A stretch of DNA of 64,000 nt from a virus. Shown one piece after another: positions 1 to 6,863 of the stretch. The stretch is from positions 42,658 to 106,657 of the IMG/VR virus record IMGVR_UViG_3300022594_000235. One strand, written 5' to 3'. Positions within the stretch are counted from its first letter, which is position 1, and the number at the start of each line of letters is the position of its first letter. The position numbers were made by a program, and so were the translations under genes. The notes under the pieces are model-generated. The model saw nothing but the letters and a program-made list of their open reading frames with translations, was not told the DNA's origin and did not search any database.

Positions 1-548
1 GGCATGCCCAAACCCGGTCTAAGATCGTAGGCATCACTAGCATACGGACCGTTACGATCAACCCAATGTAGAGTCATGATCAAACAACTGGTGCCCTCAA
101 AGGGTTCACGCCAATGTTCTACTTCTCCGCCCTTGTAGGTGTAAGCATCACCGGGTGCTAGTGTAACTGCTTGGCCCGCCATATAGATGGGCCACGCTGT
201 GGGTTCACAGTGGATCATGACTGTTGCAGAGTATTCACAGCTAGGTCTATCACGATGCGGTTTAAGTTCAGCACCAGACCAGTGATAACGAGCGTAGCTG
301 TAACTAGGCACTAGATCACAGGCCCATACTGTACTAAAACGTGGAGTCAGTAGTGCCAACATGGCTTCTGTTATGTGATTACCATATGAGTCCCAACAGT
401 TGTTGACCATAGTGGGATCAGGCGAGTAATGATTGTGATCACTAGGATCAACTCCGTCTCTGGTGTACTGCGACAAGCGAGCTAGATCTAGGGTAACACG
501 TATAAGATCTAGTGTACGGAGGTCTAATAATGATGGAATTAAGTGCAT
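1..548 (-). CDS. 2OG-Fe(II) oxygenase-like protein, partial (3' end outside window)
   Basis: At least 182 codons read leftwards without a stop from the ATG at 546-548 and run off the window. A jelly-roll oxygenase signature is visible: HxD at about H98/D100 (KPHRDR), then a distal His near residue 145 (GGEVEHWRE). This is the usual Fe(II) triad order. The substrate is unknown. It is one of seven oxygenase-like genes in the window. No Shine-Dalgarno sequence or TAAATA box is evident at this start. The family call rests on the triad and the beta-rich pattern. Confidence 0.6.
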   Translation of the reverse strand, partial: MHLIPSLLDLRTLDLIRVTLDLARLSQYTRDGVDPSDHNHYSPDPTMVNNCWDSYGNHITEAMLALLTPRFSTVWACDLVPSYSYARYHWSGAELKPHRDRPSCEYSATVMIHCEPTAWPIYMAGQAVTLAPGDAYTYKGGEVEHWREPFEGTSCLIMTLHWVDRNGPYASDAYDLRPGLGM

Positions 549-623
549 AGATTTTTACCAAATTTGTGGGCGCATTCTTACAAGGATCTCGCGAAGCGTC
601 GGCTAAAAATTTTTTCGGGAGAC

Positions 624-631
624 TTAAATAC
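624..631 (+). promoter_or_regulatory. T4-type late promoter box TTAAATAC
   Basis: TTAAATAC lies 8 nt before the ATG at 639. If its last A is at -6, as in T4 late promoters, transcription starts about 3 nt before the start codon. Confidence 0.5.
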
Positions 632-638
632 CTATACT

Positions 639-863
639 ATGCCAAAACCTACAGATAACCTATGGCCCAGAGTAGTCGAGCTAGCCAACTTGATACCTAA
701 ACGTTACCAGGATCCTCACCAGCAGGCCCACTACGAAAAGGGTTACTTAATAGCGGTCCTCAACAGTCTCTATACAGAGTGTTATGATGTACGCACTCTA
801 GTCAAGCATAAGATCACCACTATGAAGGATCCCCATCCTGAAAACTCTAGGGACTCTTGGTAA
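639..863 (+). CDS. small protein of unknown function (74 aa)
   Basis: The reading frame is open from 543, but the ATG at 639 is preferred. It follows the TTAAATAC box at the spacing seen for other late genes here, and the protein-like sequence begins at this point (MPKPTDNLWPRVVELANLIP). The protein is soluble with mixed charge and several Tyr and His residues. Its last 17 nt overlap the tail of the convergent DUF2061 gene. No family is recognised. Confidence 0.55.
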   Translation: MPKPTDNLWPRVVELANLIPKRYQDPHQQAHYEKGYLIAVLNSLYTECYDVRTLVKHKITTMKDPHPENSRDSW

Positions 864-1032
864 AGCCCCAACGCACTCGCAACCAAACTCGTTCAAACAG
901 ATAGTGTACTAGAGTTAGAATAACGTGTATAACCACAGCTGATGATAATCCAGTCCAAATGGCTGTGATCAATAGAGCTGTAATTCTATAGCTGATGGTA
1001 CGGGCAAGTGTACGAGCATGTGTTTCTGTCAT
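847..1032 (-). CDS. DUF2061-like membrane protein, copy 1 (61 aa)
   Basis: Two hydrophobic stretches are framed by an N-terminal R-x-(I/V)-S-(Y/W)-R motif (RTISYRITALL) and a C-terminal HYLFERVWLRVRWG. These match the SWRxTGTxDT and HERVWNxIxWG ends of DUF2061, a short inner-membrane family often found beside APS kinase in bacteria. A better-conserved second copy lies at 22384 directly after an APS kinase. The ATG at 1032 is chosen because an upstream extension would run into the neighbouring gene. Its role is unknown. Confidence 0.65.
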   Translation of the reverse strand: MTETHARTLARTISYRITALLITAIWTGLSSAVVIHVILTLVHYLFERVWLRVRWGFTKSP

Positions 1033-1039
1033 AGTACAC

Positions 1040-1300
1040 TTAATTAGCCCAGCGTAATAGAAATAGTGTACAATCTTGAGCTCGAGTAAAAGCCACACAT
1101 GCTTGACAATAGGCCTGCTCTTCTAGACTGGCATAAACCCAATGACTGTAGTGATCGCCCACATACTGCTTAAGCCAAGACTCTAATAGATCTACACTTA
1201 GTATCCAATCCTGCTGATGCTGTCGAACATCAATTGGCCAGGGCACTACTGCACGATATGGAAAGTAGGGATCTACGGGATGGTCGATTAAACAACGCAT
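1040..1300 (-). CDS. unknown protein (86 aa), apparently leaderless late gene
   Basis: An 86-residue soluble protein, aromatic-rich (DWILSVDLLESWLKQY), with a CxxC near the C-terminus (YCQAC). A TTAAATAC box ends so that exactly five bases separate its final A from the ATG, and no Shine-Dalgarno sequence is present. It sits just upstream of the DUF2061 gene, probably in one transcript. No family is recognised. Confidence 0.6.
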   Translation of the reverse strand: MRCLIDHPVDPYFPYRAVVPWPIDVRQHQQDWILSVDLLESWLKQYVGDHYSHWVYASLEEQAYCQACVAFTRAQDCTLFLLRWAN

Positions 1301-1304
1301 GTGA

Positions 1305-1312
1305 GTATTTAA
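1305..1312 (-). promoter_or_regulatory. T4-type late promoter box TTAAATAC
   Basis: The minus strand reads TTAAATA-CTCAC-ATG. The predicted +1 coincides with the A of the start codon at 1300. Confidence 0.55.
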
Positions 1313-1522
1313 TTACTCGCCCTTAACTCGCTCGCAAATGCCCTTGATTAAGCGATGACGCTCACTAGACTCTACACGACTAGTACTAATGCGTTCTATA
1401 TCCTTAATGGCTATTTCTAATGTGTCTATACGATCTAGTGCAGTATAATAGCGTTCGCGTAGAGTGGTAGCTTGTAGCAAGCTGAGTAACTTGAATATGA
1501 CTACAGTGATCCAATTATACAC
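1313..1522 (-). CDS. unknown small protein with hydrophobic N-terminus (69 aa)
   Basis: A GTG start overlaps the stop of the upstream gene by 8 nt (AGTGTATAA), a common coupled arrangement. The first about 18 residues are hydrophobic (NWITVVIFKLLSLLQ), followed by a charged helical segment, as in a single-pass inner-membrane protein with a cytoplasmic helix. Function is unknown. Confidence 0.5.
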   Translation of the reverse strand: MYNWITVVIFKLLSLLQATTLRERYYTALDRIDTLEIAIKDIERISTSRVESSERHRLIKGICERVKGE

Positions 1523-1733
1523 TAGGTAATCCTGTAGCTAGATCTAGCCCGGGATCTACTAGCGGGCAACAGTGACTGAAGCGTAGTAGAAACTCTGTAT
1601 ATAGTGGGCTAGTGGGGTCAATCCAAAAGCGTGTGCGATTTAGATGCAGTTCGCACAGGATCTGATTATCCTGTATAAAGGCAAATACAGCGGCTAGGTT
1701 AGGATCCTGTGTGAGTATATAGTGTTGATGCAT
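1515..1733 (-). CDS. unknown small protein (72 aa)
   Basis: It begins MHQHYILTQDPNLAAVFAF. A TATAAT-like hexamer lies about 10 nt upstream of the ATG, and a GTAAATAC late box lies 155 nt upstream (1888-1895). It is translationally coupled to the following gene at 1522. No domain is recognised. Confidence 0.5.
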   Translation of the reverse strand: MHQHYILTQDPNLAAVFAFIQDNQILCELHLNRTRFWIDPTSPLYTEFLLRFSHCCPLVDPGLDLATGLPSV

Positions 1734-1887
1734 ACTAGTAATTATACTGAGACCGGCTACGAGCCAGTAAAAAATTTACTGCGCAAATTTTTTTGGTGCC
1801 CGATTTCGTTTAGTGCCCGTAAAAAAATTGGGTGCAAAAAACTAAGGTCCTGGAGAACCTAACCCCTGGTGATCTAGTCTAACTGGT

Positions 1888-1895
1888 GGTATTTA
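1888..1895 (-). promoter_or_regulatory. possible late promoter box GTAAATAC
   Basis: The minus strand carries GTAAATAC, 155 nt upstream of the start at 1733. It would give a long untranslated leader, unlike most late boxes here. Confidence 0.3.
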
Positions 1896-1929
1896 CGGCA
1901 TGCGCAAAAGTTGCGCAACTGTTGTGATG

Positions 1930-1959
1930 CAAGAAGACACCTGGGTACCCCCTGGTGCC
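1930..1959 (-). terminator. stem-loop, likely terminator of the early transcript
   Basis: The minus strand forms GGCACC...GGTGTC with a nested GGGTACCC, then TTCTTG. It lies 15-45 nt past the stop of the gene ending at 1975. The U-tract is short. Confidence 0.45.
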
Positions 1960-1974
1960 TCCCCACCTCCTCCA

Positions 1975-2301
1975 CTATGCCAACTCTTCGTCCACCGGCT
2001 TCAGATCAAAGTCAAAGCCTTCTGCTTCTAGCTCTGCAATAGCTTCGTTGAACAAGCTCTCGATCATGCGTACATTGTTGGCCGTGCGTATGTCCTTCTT
2101 ACGCTTACGCAATGCGCTACCCTTTACGTACATAAGCGCATGATGCTCTGCACAGTACAGCGTACCTTCTACTAGAGTCTTGCAAGCACAGTAGGGAGGA
2201 GCTCCCCTAACTGTGCGTGGATCATATGCAGGCCCTAGGTATGTACAGCCGTAGGGCTTAAGGGTCACATAGTCTTGATCGTTACGTGCTGTGGTGCTCA
2301 T
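1975..2301 (-). CDS. small zinc-binding-like protein (108 aa)
   Basis: A Cys/His-rich segment sits in the middle: YGCTYLG, then PYCACK, then LYCAEHHALMY. The YCAEH spacing recalls the C-terminal motif of GcrA-type regulators and of other short phage Zn proteins, but that is only resemblance. A basic patch (KGSALRKRKKD) and an acidic C-terminus follow. The start at 2301 lies 2 nt past the stop of the AAA ATPase gene, so the two are co-transcribed. Confidence 0.6.
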   Translation of the reverse strand: MSTTARNDQDYVTLKPYGCTYLGPAYDPRTVRGAPPYCACKTLVEGTLYCAEHHALMYVKGSALRKRKKDIRTANNVRMIESLFNEAIAELEAEGFDFDLKPVDEELA

Positions 2302-2303
2302 GC

Positions 2304-3179
2304 TTAGACCCTCCGCATACATGTAGTCTTAGCCATAGCTGTCCAGCTGGTAGGAAAGCTCTTGCGCAGGTCTGCTAGCTTGAGTACCATACGCAAGCTC
2401 AGCTCACGTAGCTTGTCTGCATTGCTGACTACGAACGAGACGATCTCATCCTTAGCCACTTCGGGCTCGTTGAAATCATATGCATCCAACATGCCATCGT
2501 TAACGATCTGCTTGATGCGCAGGATCTTCTCACGTGTGGTATCCATCTGCAGATCAATGTAGTGGCAACGGCTTTCCAATGCATCCAAGTGATCACGCAG
2601 ACGTTTACTCTTAACGTGTTCAAACTTGATGTTGGTAATAAAGATAGCGGCACCCTTGAACTCAAACTTATCGGGGATGCCTTCTGAACGCAAGAGTCTG
2701 CTATCAGTATTCCAAGCAATGGTACGCTTCTTAGAACTGTCCAATGCACCCTTTAGGATGTTCAAACTCAAGTCTTCCATAAGGATTGAGTCACAGTCGT
2801 CAAACACTAGAACGTTCTTAGCATCAGCAAACTCGTAGAGTTTAGCATACAGGCCCAATGCTGACATTGCACCCTTAACGATCTCATACTTGGGCTTACG
2901 CTCGCCTAAGACATTAAACAGATCGTCCTTAGACAGTACTTCTTCTACACCAAAGCTCTTACCTACGCCTGGGGGACCTGATACGATCATAGCACGTACA
3001 TCACCTGTCTTAACAGCCTTGGTCATCTCAGTGAGGATCTCAAAGCGTTCACGGAGTCGCTCTACAATCTGCTCGTCCGTTTCCTGTGCTACTTCCTGCT
3101 CACGTGCCTTGATAGCATCCGTATCGAACTCAAGTACTGTGGTACCGGGCATTGCCTTTTTTGCTTTTGCTGTAGCCAT
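2304..3179 (-). CDS. AAA-family ATPase (291 aa)
   Basis: Walker A (SGPPGVGKS, about residues 67-75) and Walker B (VLVFDDCD, about 123-130) are clear. Sensor-like and arginine-rich segments follow, so this is a single AAA module of normal length. Such ATPases are common in T4-like aquatic phages, and their target is usually unknown. It is the first gene after a consensus sigma70 promoter and is an early gene. Overlapping reading frames in this segment are shadows. Confidence 0.85.
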   Translation of the reverse strand: MATAKAKKAMPGTTVLEFDTDAIKAREQEVAQETDEQIVERLRERFEILTEMTKAVKTGDVRAMIVSGPPGVGKSFGVEEVLSKDDLFNVLGERKPKYEIVKGAMSALGLYAKLYEFADAKNVLVFDDCDSILMEDLSLNILKGALDSSKKRTIAWNTDSRLLRSEGIPDKFEFKGAAIFITNIKFEHVKSKRLRDHLDALESRCHYIDLQMDTTREKILRIKQIVNDGMLDAYDFNEPEVAKDEIVSFVVSNADKLRELSLRMVLKLADLRKSFPTSWTAMAKTTCMRRV

Positions 3180-3207
3180 TGTGTGTGCCTTTCTAAGTTA
3201 AAAATGT

Positions 3208-3236
3208 ATTATACGATCAAAGACGGAATTTGTCAA
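3208..3236 (-). promoter_or_regulatory. sigma70 promoter for the AAA ATPase
   Basis: TTGACA (3236-3231), 17 bp, TATAAT (3213-3208): a perfect consensus. It lies in the 3' end of the upstream gene. The spacer lacks the GGTAAAACC dyad. Confidence 0.85.
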
Positions 3237-3441
3237 GTAATACTTGAGCTTCTTGTGTGGACTCTACTTCGTCACAAACGGCCAAGATCATCATCTCTAC
3301 TACCGTTTGGGCTTCCTGTCTCATTGTAGGGTGTAGGGCTTTGATGAACGCTTCTACTTCGGGTTTAGAGTTCATCATCCACATGACATCAGCCAGCGCC
3401 CTTTGACGCTGATTGAGCCCTTCTATCTGTACCTTGCTCAT
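3217..3441 (-). CDS. conserved small phage protein (74 aa)
   Basis: A helical, Met-rich acidic protein (MSKVQIEGLNQRQRALADVM). I recall similar short proteins from T4-like cyanophages, without known function. ATGA overlap with the gene at 3438 indicates coupled translation. The promoter of the next gene is embedded in its 3' end. Confidence 0.65.
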   Translation of the reverse strand: MSKVQIEGLNQRQRALADVMWMMNSKPEVEAFIKALHPTMRQEAQTVVEMMILAVCDEVESTQEAQVLLDKFRL

Positions 3442-4136
3442 GCTACCGCCTTCAAACGGATTACGAATCCGCTATAGTCTTTCTTAGCACGACCCTTAGC
3501 CTTCAAGCCAAGCATCACACCTTTTGGATCTAAGAAGCGCAAGTCTGTTTCGTCTGCACTAGGAACGCCTTCTGGGATCTCATCGTATACTGCAACCACG
3601 CTCATGCCTTGCTTGAGTGCTTCTGCCACATCTGCATCGTTGCCATCAGCCTTACTGAATGTCAAGTGGTAGTTCTTGTACTTGGCTACCTTACGGCCTA
3701 AGACCTTAGTGTAGTCGTAGAACTGAACGTCTGGAAACAATTCAAAGATGTTCTTGTCGTTGATAGTGTACTTCTCCCAGCTCAAGTCTGATGTGCCGTT
3801 CAAACGAAACACTGGAGTCAAACCCTGTTTAGCCGCGAACTTGATGGCCTTTTGAATGTCTGCGTACAGATCGTTCATGAAGTAGTCGCGAGCTTCAAAG
3901 AAGTACTTGGTCTTGCGGATACGTGCCTTTTGGATCATGTTCGTATTCTCACCCTTCTTGAACATGCCACCACGACCGGCAGTATTAAGGCAAGCGGCAG
4001 TACAACCAGCGGTGCGCTTTGGGCAAGTCTCTTTGCCTGACAAATCAGCAGGAGCAAGGTGCAGGATAAAGCTCAAGTAGCCGAGCTTCGTGCCCTTTTG
4101 GATTTTAGGATTTGCTGTAGAAAGTAGTTTGAACAT
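3438..4136 (-). CDS. conserved phage protein with Cys cluster (232 aa), function unknown
   Basis: The N-terminus is LSTANPKIQKGTKLGYLS, followed by a cysteine cluster at about residues 38-49 (CPKRTAGCTAACLNTAG, CX5CX3C). Motifs RLNGTSDLSWE and FYDYTK come next. The same arrangement occurs in a widespread family of uncharacterised phage proteins. The Cys cluster could bind metal or an Fe-S centre, but this is not shown. It is transcribed from the promoter at 4167-4195. Confidence 0.7.
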   Translation of the reverse strand: MFKLLSTANPKIQKGTKLGYLSFILHLAPADLSGKETCPKRTAGCTAACLNTAGRGGMFKKGENTNMIQKARIRKTKYFFEARDYFMNDLYADIQKAIKFAAKQGLTPVFRLNGTSDLSWEKYTINDKNIFELFPDVQFYDYTKVLGRKVAKYKNYHLTFSKADGNDADVAEALKQGMSVVAVYDEIPEGVPSADETDLRFLDPKGVMLGLKAKGRAKKDYSGFVIRLKAVA

Positions 4137-4166
4137 GTTCGCTCCGTTTGTTTAGTGTATGTGTGT

Positions 4167-4195
4167 ATTATACAAGGTTTTACTAACCTTGTCAA
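4167..4195 (-). promoter_or_regulatory. sigma70 promoter with dyad in spacer
   Basis: TTGACA-17-TATAAT. The spacer contains AAGGTT-AGTAA-AACCTT, an inverted repeat. It serves the gene starting at 4136. Confidence 0.85.
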
Positions 4196-4551
4196 GCCCC
4201 AAAGTAGAAATTTTCTGGTTCTACTTCTTCTAGTGGCAATAAAACAACGGCTGGGTAGGCAATACGCCCATCCCACTCTAACTGACTCTTTTCGTAGGCA
4301 GTCATGAAGTCATCAGCCACTACACCGTAGCCCACTAGGTAGTTACGGCTACCAACATCATCCCACTCGATGCGCTTACGAAGAACCTCCACCAACTCAT
4401 CGATGTGCTCATCGTTAGGGCGCTCGTTGCCCAGCTGATAGAAGTAGTCCTCGCCGCCCTTCATCTTCCAGTACTGTGGGCACTCACCCTCACCATTCCA
4501 ATCGTGAGCACCGTAGTTTTCCATGTATTGTGTAGTGATATGCAATTTCAT
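4192..4551 (-). CDS. unknown protein (119 aa)
   Basis: It starts MKLHITTQYMENYGAHDWNGEGECPQYW and is rich in Tyr, Trp and acidic residues. The ATG at 4551 has an AGGAG-type site (TTAGGAGCTCAA) and its own promoter at 4583-4611. A longer in-frame GTG start at 4665 would run through that promoter and is rejected. No family is assigned. Confidence 0.7.
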   Translation of the reverse strand: MKLHITTQYMENYGAHDWNGEGECPQYWKMKGGEDYFYQLGNERPNDEHIDELVEVLRKRIEWDDVGSRNYLVGYGVVADDFMTAYEKSQLEWDGRIAYPAVVLLPLEEVEPENFYFGA

Positions 4552-4582
4552 TTGAGCTCCTAATGTTTCAGTGTATGTGTAC

Positions 4583-4611
4583 ATTATACCTTCAGAAGTT
4601 GGTTTTGTCAA
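4583..4611 (-). promoter_or_regulatory. sigma70 promoter
   Basis: TTGACA-17-TATAAT, followed by the ACACATACACT leader type and AGGAGC. It serves the gene at 4551. Confidence 0.85.
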
Positions 4612-4715
4612 CCGGTTTACGAACAAAATCCCAGTCGGTGAAAGAGTGTTGTTTTTATGCCACACCAGCTAGATATGGTGGCCGGGTCCGTCCATCCCGT
4701 TGCCTTCGAAGTTTT

Positions 4716-4744
4716 ATTATACAGTTGGTTTTACCATTTGTCAA
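4716..4744 (-). promoter_or_regulatory. sigma70 promoter without an obvious gene
   Basis: TTGACA-17-TATAAT with GGTAAAACC in the spacer. Downstream, from about 4709 to the next promoter at 4611, only an 8-codon reading frame is present, so it may drive a small RNA or give extra transcription of the gene at 4551. Confidence 0.75.
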
Positions 4745-4764
4745 CCCCTAATTTAGAATAAGGT

Positions 4765-4796
4765 GAACCTAGCGTATCTCCCGATAGGCTAGGTTC
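4765..4796 (-). repeat. strong stem-loop GAACCTAGC/GCTAGGTTC
   Basis: A 9-bp perfect stem, one mismatch, then TATC/GATA closing a TCCC tetraloop. It lies after the stop of the gene ending at 4859. No U-tract follows on either strand. It could be an RNA-stabilising or processing element, or a factor-dependent terminator. Confidence 0.55.
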
Positions 4797-4858
4797 TGGG
4801 TGCCGGGACACTACCCCCGGACTTGGAGCGAATGTCGCTTGTGCGACTCGGTCTGAGT

Positions 4859-5128
4859 TTAGAGCGTGATGCCCATTGCGCGAGCTTTATAACCTAAGGC
4901 TACGATCTCACGGCTTGGCTTGCCCAACTCATATTCTGTAACTTCAACACCGTTGGCAGACTTGCGTGTGTTTGCATACACGGCATAACCTGCTTGACGT
5001 AGGCGGCTTGCTTCTGCGGCCAAGTTACCGATACCGGCCTTCTTAGCTTGTGATGCTGTCAACTTCTTACCAGCTTGTAATTGTTGAAATACCTTACCTG
5101 TTTTAGTTTCTAAATTAATACGTTTCAT
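4859..5128 (-). CDS. helix-turn-helix domain protein (89 aa)
   Basis: The core reads LTASQAKKAGIGNLAAEASRLR followed by QAGYAVYANTR. It fits the winged HTH family of small phage proteins (HTH_39-like): a recognition helix near residues 23-40, then a beta-hairpin. It is probably a DNA-binding regulator and a candidate to act on the repeated early promoters. The ATG at 5128 is chosen for its AGGAAA site; an upstream in-frame ATG lacks one. Confidence 0.7.
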   Translation of the reverse strand: MKRINLETKTGKVFQQLQAGKKLTASQAKKAGIGNLAAEASRLRQAGYAVYANTRKSANGVEVTEYELGKPSREIVALGYKARAMGITL

Positions 5129-5173
5129 TATTGTTTCCTCTATAGTTGTGATGTGTTCGCACATCGTAATAAT

Positions 5174-5202
5174 ATTGTAACACCTACGCCAGACCCTGTC
5201 TA
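5174..5202 (-). promoter_or_regulatory. sigma70 promoter, weaker match
   Basis: TAGACA-17-TACAAT within the 3' end of the upstream gene. It would serve the HTH gene at 5128. Confidence 0.6.
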
Positions 5203-5615
5203 GCCTTTTGGATCTTTTCCTGTATTGCGATCTCCCAAATGCGGTCTAGATTGGTATTACTGGTTTTGTCAATCATCCAATGATAGAAACTATCGAACAA
5301 GGGCATAGACATAGGTGCTTCTTCAGCATTCTCCCACCAATCGTAATTGATCGTAGGGCCTGTGTCCTTCTTGTTGGCCTGTCTAAGCCCTGTGTCCTTC
5401 AATCGGATCGTGTGCTTCCACTTGCGAAGGATAATGGCTTCAGCTTCTGTCCAGTGGTTGTGTGCCCAAGAGTCCGGCTTAGATCGTTTGATTGCTTCAC
5501 GAGCCGAGTCAAGCCTACGACCCAAGCACTCGAGTTCGTATGCCGCATTACCCCAGTCCTTGTAGAACTCAGGGGTAATGTACTCGGTCTTAGTCTTTCT
5601 TTTTAATCGAAACAT
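5184..5615 (-). CDS. unknown protein (143 aa)
   Basis: The N-terminus is basic (MFRLKRKTKTEY), followed by a helical segment (YELECLGRRLDSAREAIK) and a Trp-rich centre. The ATG at 5615 overlaps the end of the membrane protein gene by 26 nt. No motif is recognised. Confidence 0.6.
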   Translation of the reverse strand: MFRLKRKTKTEYITPEFYKDWGNAAYELECLGRRLDSAREAIKRSKPDSWAHNHWTEAEAIILRKWKHTIRLKDTGLRQANKKDTGPTINYDWWENAEEAPMSMPLFDSFYHWMIDKTSNTNLDRIWEIAIQEKIQKARQGLA

Positions 5616-5787
5616 TAGCACGGAAGAACGCTCCTAGAACGATAACTGCGAACCAATTGGAAAGGGTGTAGGGGATTGCCAGGGCTGGGAACAGGGTATT
5701 GAATGCCCAGATAGTCAACAAGGGACCGATCAGGATCAACACGATGGCAAACACTACGATGCCGACTACTGCGAGAATGGTTTTCAT
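5590..5787 (-). CDS. small membrane protein (65 aa)
   Basis: Two predicted transmembrane helices: residues about 3-24 (ILAVVGIVVFAIVLILIGPL) and about 40-56 (LSNWFAVIVLGAFF), with a lysine-rich C-terminus. It has an AAGGAAA ribosome site and a 4-nt overlap with the upstream SWIM-domain gene. Function is unknown. Confidence 0.65.
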   Translation of the reverse strand: MKTILAVVGIVVFAIVLILIGPLLTIWAFNTLFPALAIPYTLSNWFAVIVLGAFFRANVSIKKKD

Positions 5788-6116
5788 TTGATTTCCTTAA
5801 TGTGCTTACAGTCGCCACGGAATTGAAAGCCCGGGCAAGTGCAAGTCTTTTGTTCTACATCTACATAATACACTGAACCTTTGGATCCAGCAACCTCAAT
5901 CAACTCCGACTTCTTGGGTTCGACTTTGAACGGGTTGACCTTTAGCTTCTCAAATGTTCTACGGCGTGTATCAAATCCTTTGATTGGGTTCTTGAAATAG
6001 AACGGTACAGTCTCGCCCTGCTTGATGTAGGCTACGAGCTGTGTACCGTCCAGGAGGTACGTGTGATTAGAGCAATTAACATCACCCCAATCGGTAGTTT
6101 CACGTACCGCTTCCAT
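5784..6116 (-). CDS. SWIM zinc-finger protein (110 aa)
   Basis: The C-terminus carries CTCPGFQFRGDCKHIKEIK, the CxCx(n)CxH pattern of SWIM zinc fingers, which bind nucleic acid or protein. The first about 85 residues form a beta-rich region of unknown role. The start codon overlaps the stop of the upstream gene (TAATGG), so it is co-translated from the 6530-6558 promoter. Confidence 0.8.
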   Translation of the reverse strand: MEAVRETTDWGDVNCSNHTYLLDGTQLVAYIKQGETVPFYFKNPIKGFDTRRRTFEKLKVNPFKVEPKKSELIEVAGSKGSVYYVDVEQKTCTCPGFQFRGDCKHIKEIK

Positions 6117-6475
6117 TACATCAACGCTGGTTCTGCATCAGCGAGGATGGTGGCAGAGTCAACCACTGCCGGAGTCTTCGTTGCTTTCTTAGCAACAGGC
6201 TTAGAGACCTTAGCCTTAGGTGCAACGTCAACACCACGCTTATCAGCCGCGGCTTCCAATGCGGCCTGCACTTCTTTGTTGCCGTTAGCGAAATCGATGC
6301 TCATCAAATAAGCTACGATGTCTTCTTTGACCATCGGGTTCTTCAACTCGATGATATCAATGTCCTTGTGACCGTTCTTGGCAAGTACTTTGACGCGAAG
6401 GGCATCATTACAGAAACGAACCTTGAACTCACCGTTCAAACGTGAAACACCTGCATGTGAAAAAGATTTTGACAT
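6116..6475 (-). CDS. conserved T4-like phage protein (119 aa)
   Basis: It begins MSKSFSHAGVSRLNGEFKVR and carries an Ala/Lys/Pro-rich C-terminal tail (APKAKVSKPVAKKATKT). I recall closely similar small proteins in marine T4-like phages, with no established function. Its 5' leader contains a 7-bp inverted repeat (6505-6522). Confidence 0.75.
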   Translation of the reverse strand: MSKSFSHAGVSRLNGEFKVRFCNDALRVKVLAKNGHKDIDIIELKNPMVKEDIVAYLMSIDFANGNKEVQAALEAAADKRGVDVAPKAKVSKPVAKKATKTPAVVDSATILADAEPALM

Positions 6476-6504
6476 AATTAATAACTCCTGTGTGTGTAAA
6501 AAGC

Positions 6505-6522
6505 GTTAGAACTATTTCTAAC
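6505..6522 (-). promoter_or_regulatory. inverted repeat in the 5' leader
   Basis: GTTAGAA-CTAT-TTCTAAC lies between the -10 box and the ribosome site of the gene at 6475. It could be an operator or an mRNA hairpin. Confidence 0.45.
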
Positions 6523-6529
6523 TGTTAAT

Positions 6530-6558
6530 AGTATACTACCAAACTGCCCAAATGTCAA
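6530..6558 (-). promoter_or_regulatory. sigma70 promoter
   Basis: TTGACA-17-TATACT. The spacer lacks the GGTAAAACC dyad. It drives 6116-6475 and probably the genes down to 5590. Confidence 0.85.
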
Positions 6559-6561
6559 CCC

Positions 6562-6738
6562 CTAAGAGTTAACTGTTACGAATGGGCTGTAGGGTTCTTG
6601 TGGCTTTTGTGCCACAGTCATACGCACCCAACCATCTACGATTTTACCAAGCTCTGTAGGAACTTCGAACTCGATAGTGTCGTCCTCGCCCGTGTACTCG
6701 TAGTCCGGGTCTTCATATGTCTGTGCAAATTTACTCAT
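6562..6738 (-). CDS. small acidic protein (58 aa)
   Basis: A very short gene with ATG at 6738, preceded by AGGAG, and ATGA overlap with the upstream membrane protein. The sequence starts MSKFAQTYEDPDYEYTGEDD and is strongly acidic in its first half. It is the last gene of the run 7069-6562. No function is recognised. Confidence 0.65.
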   Translation of the reverse strand: MSKFAQTYEDPDYEYTGEDDTIEFEVPTELGKIVDGWVRMTVAQKPQEPYSPFVTVNS

Positions 6739-6863
6739 TTAGCCAACTCCTGTGATTGTGTTTTAACTGTGTCAACGCCCTTGTCCAGCATCTTGGCAAT
6801 GCCGCCGAATCCTACTGTGGCTAACACCAGTCCAAAGATTGTTCCTGCGATAAATGCTCTCAT
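6735..6863 (-). CDS. small single-pass membrane protein (42 aa)
   Basis: One hydrophobic helix (AFIAGTIFGLVLATVGFGGI) is followed by an amphipathic, lysine-containing tail. Both ends overlap neighbours by 4 nt, as expected for a genuine, translationally coupled phage gene. Function is unknown. Confidence 0.6.
   Translation of the reverse strand: MRAFIAGTIFGLVLATVGFGGIAKMLDKGVDTVKTQSQELAK

Larger units (their letters stand above)
1734..1974. other. non-coding interval with repeats and hairpins
   Basis: No plausible gene is seen. It holds repeated GGTGCC(C)-type words flanked by A/T runs at 1775-1835, a GCGCAAaagTTGCGC hairpin near 1902, a minus-strand GTAAATAC late box at 1888-1895 and a GC-rich hairpin at 1936-1959 just after the stop of the gene at 1975. 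It separates the late-type genes on the left from the early block on the right. Confidence 0.5.

Noticed and set aside
4552-4665. GTG-initiated N-terminal extension of the gene at 4192-4551
   Set aside because: The extension would translate through a consensus promoter and leader with its own ribosome site just before the ATG at 4551.
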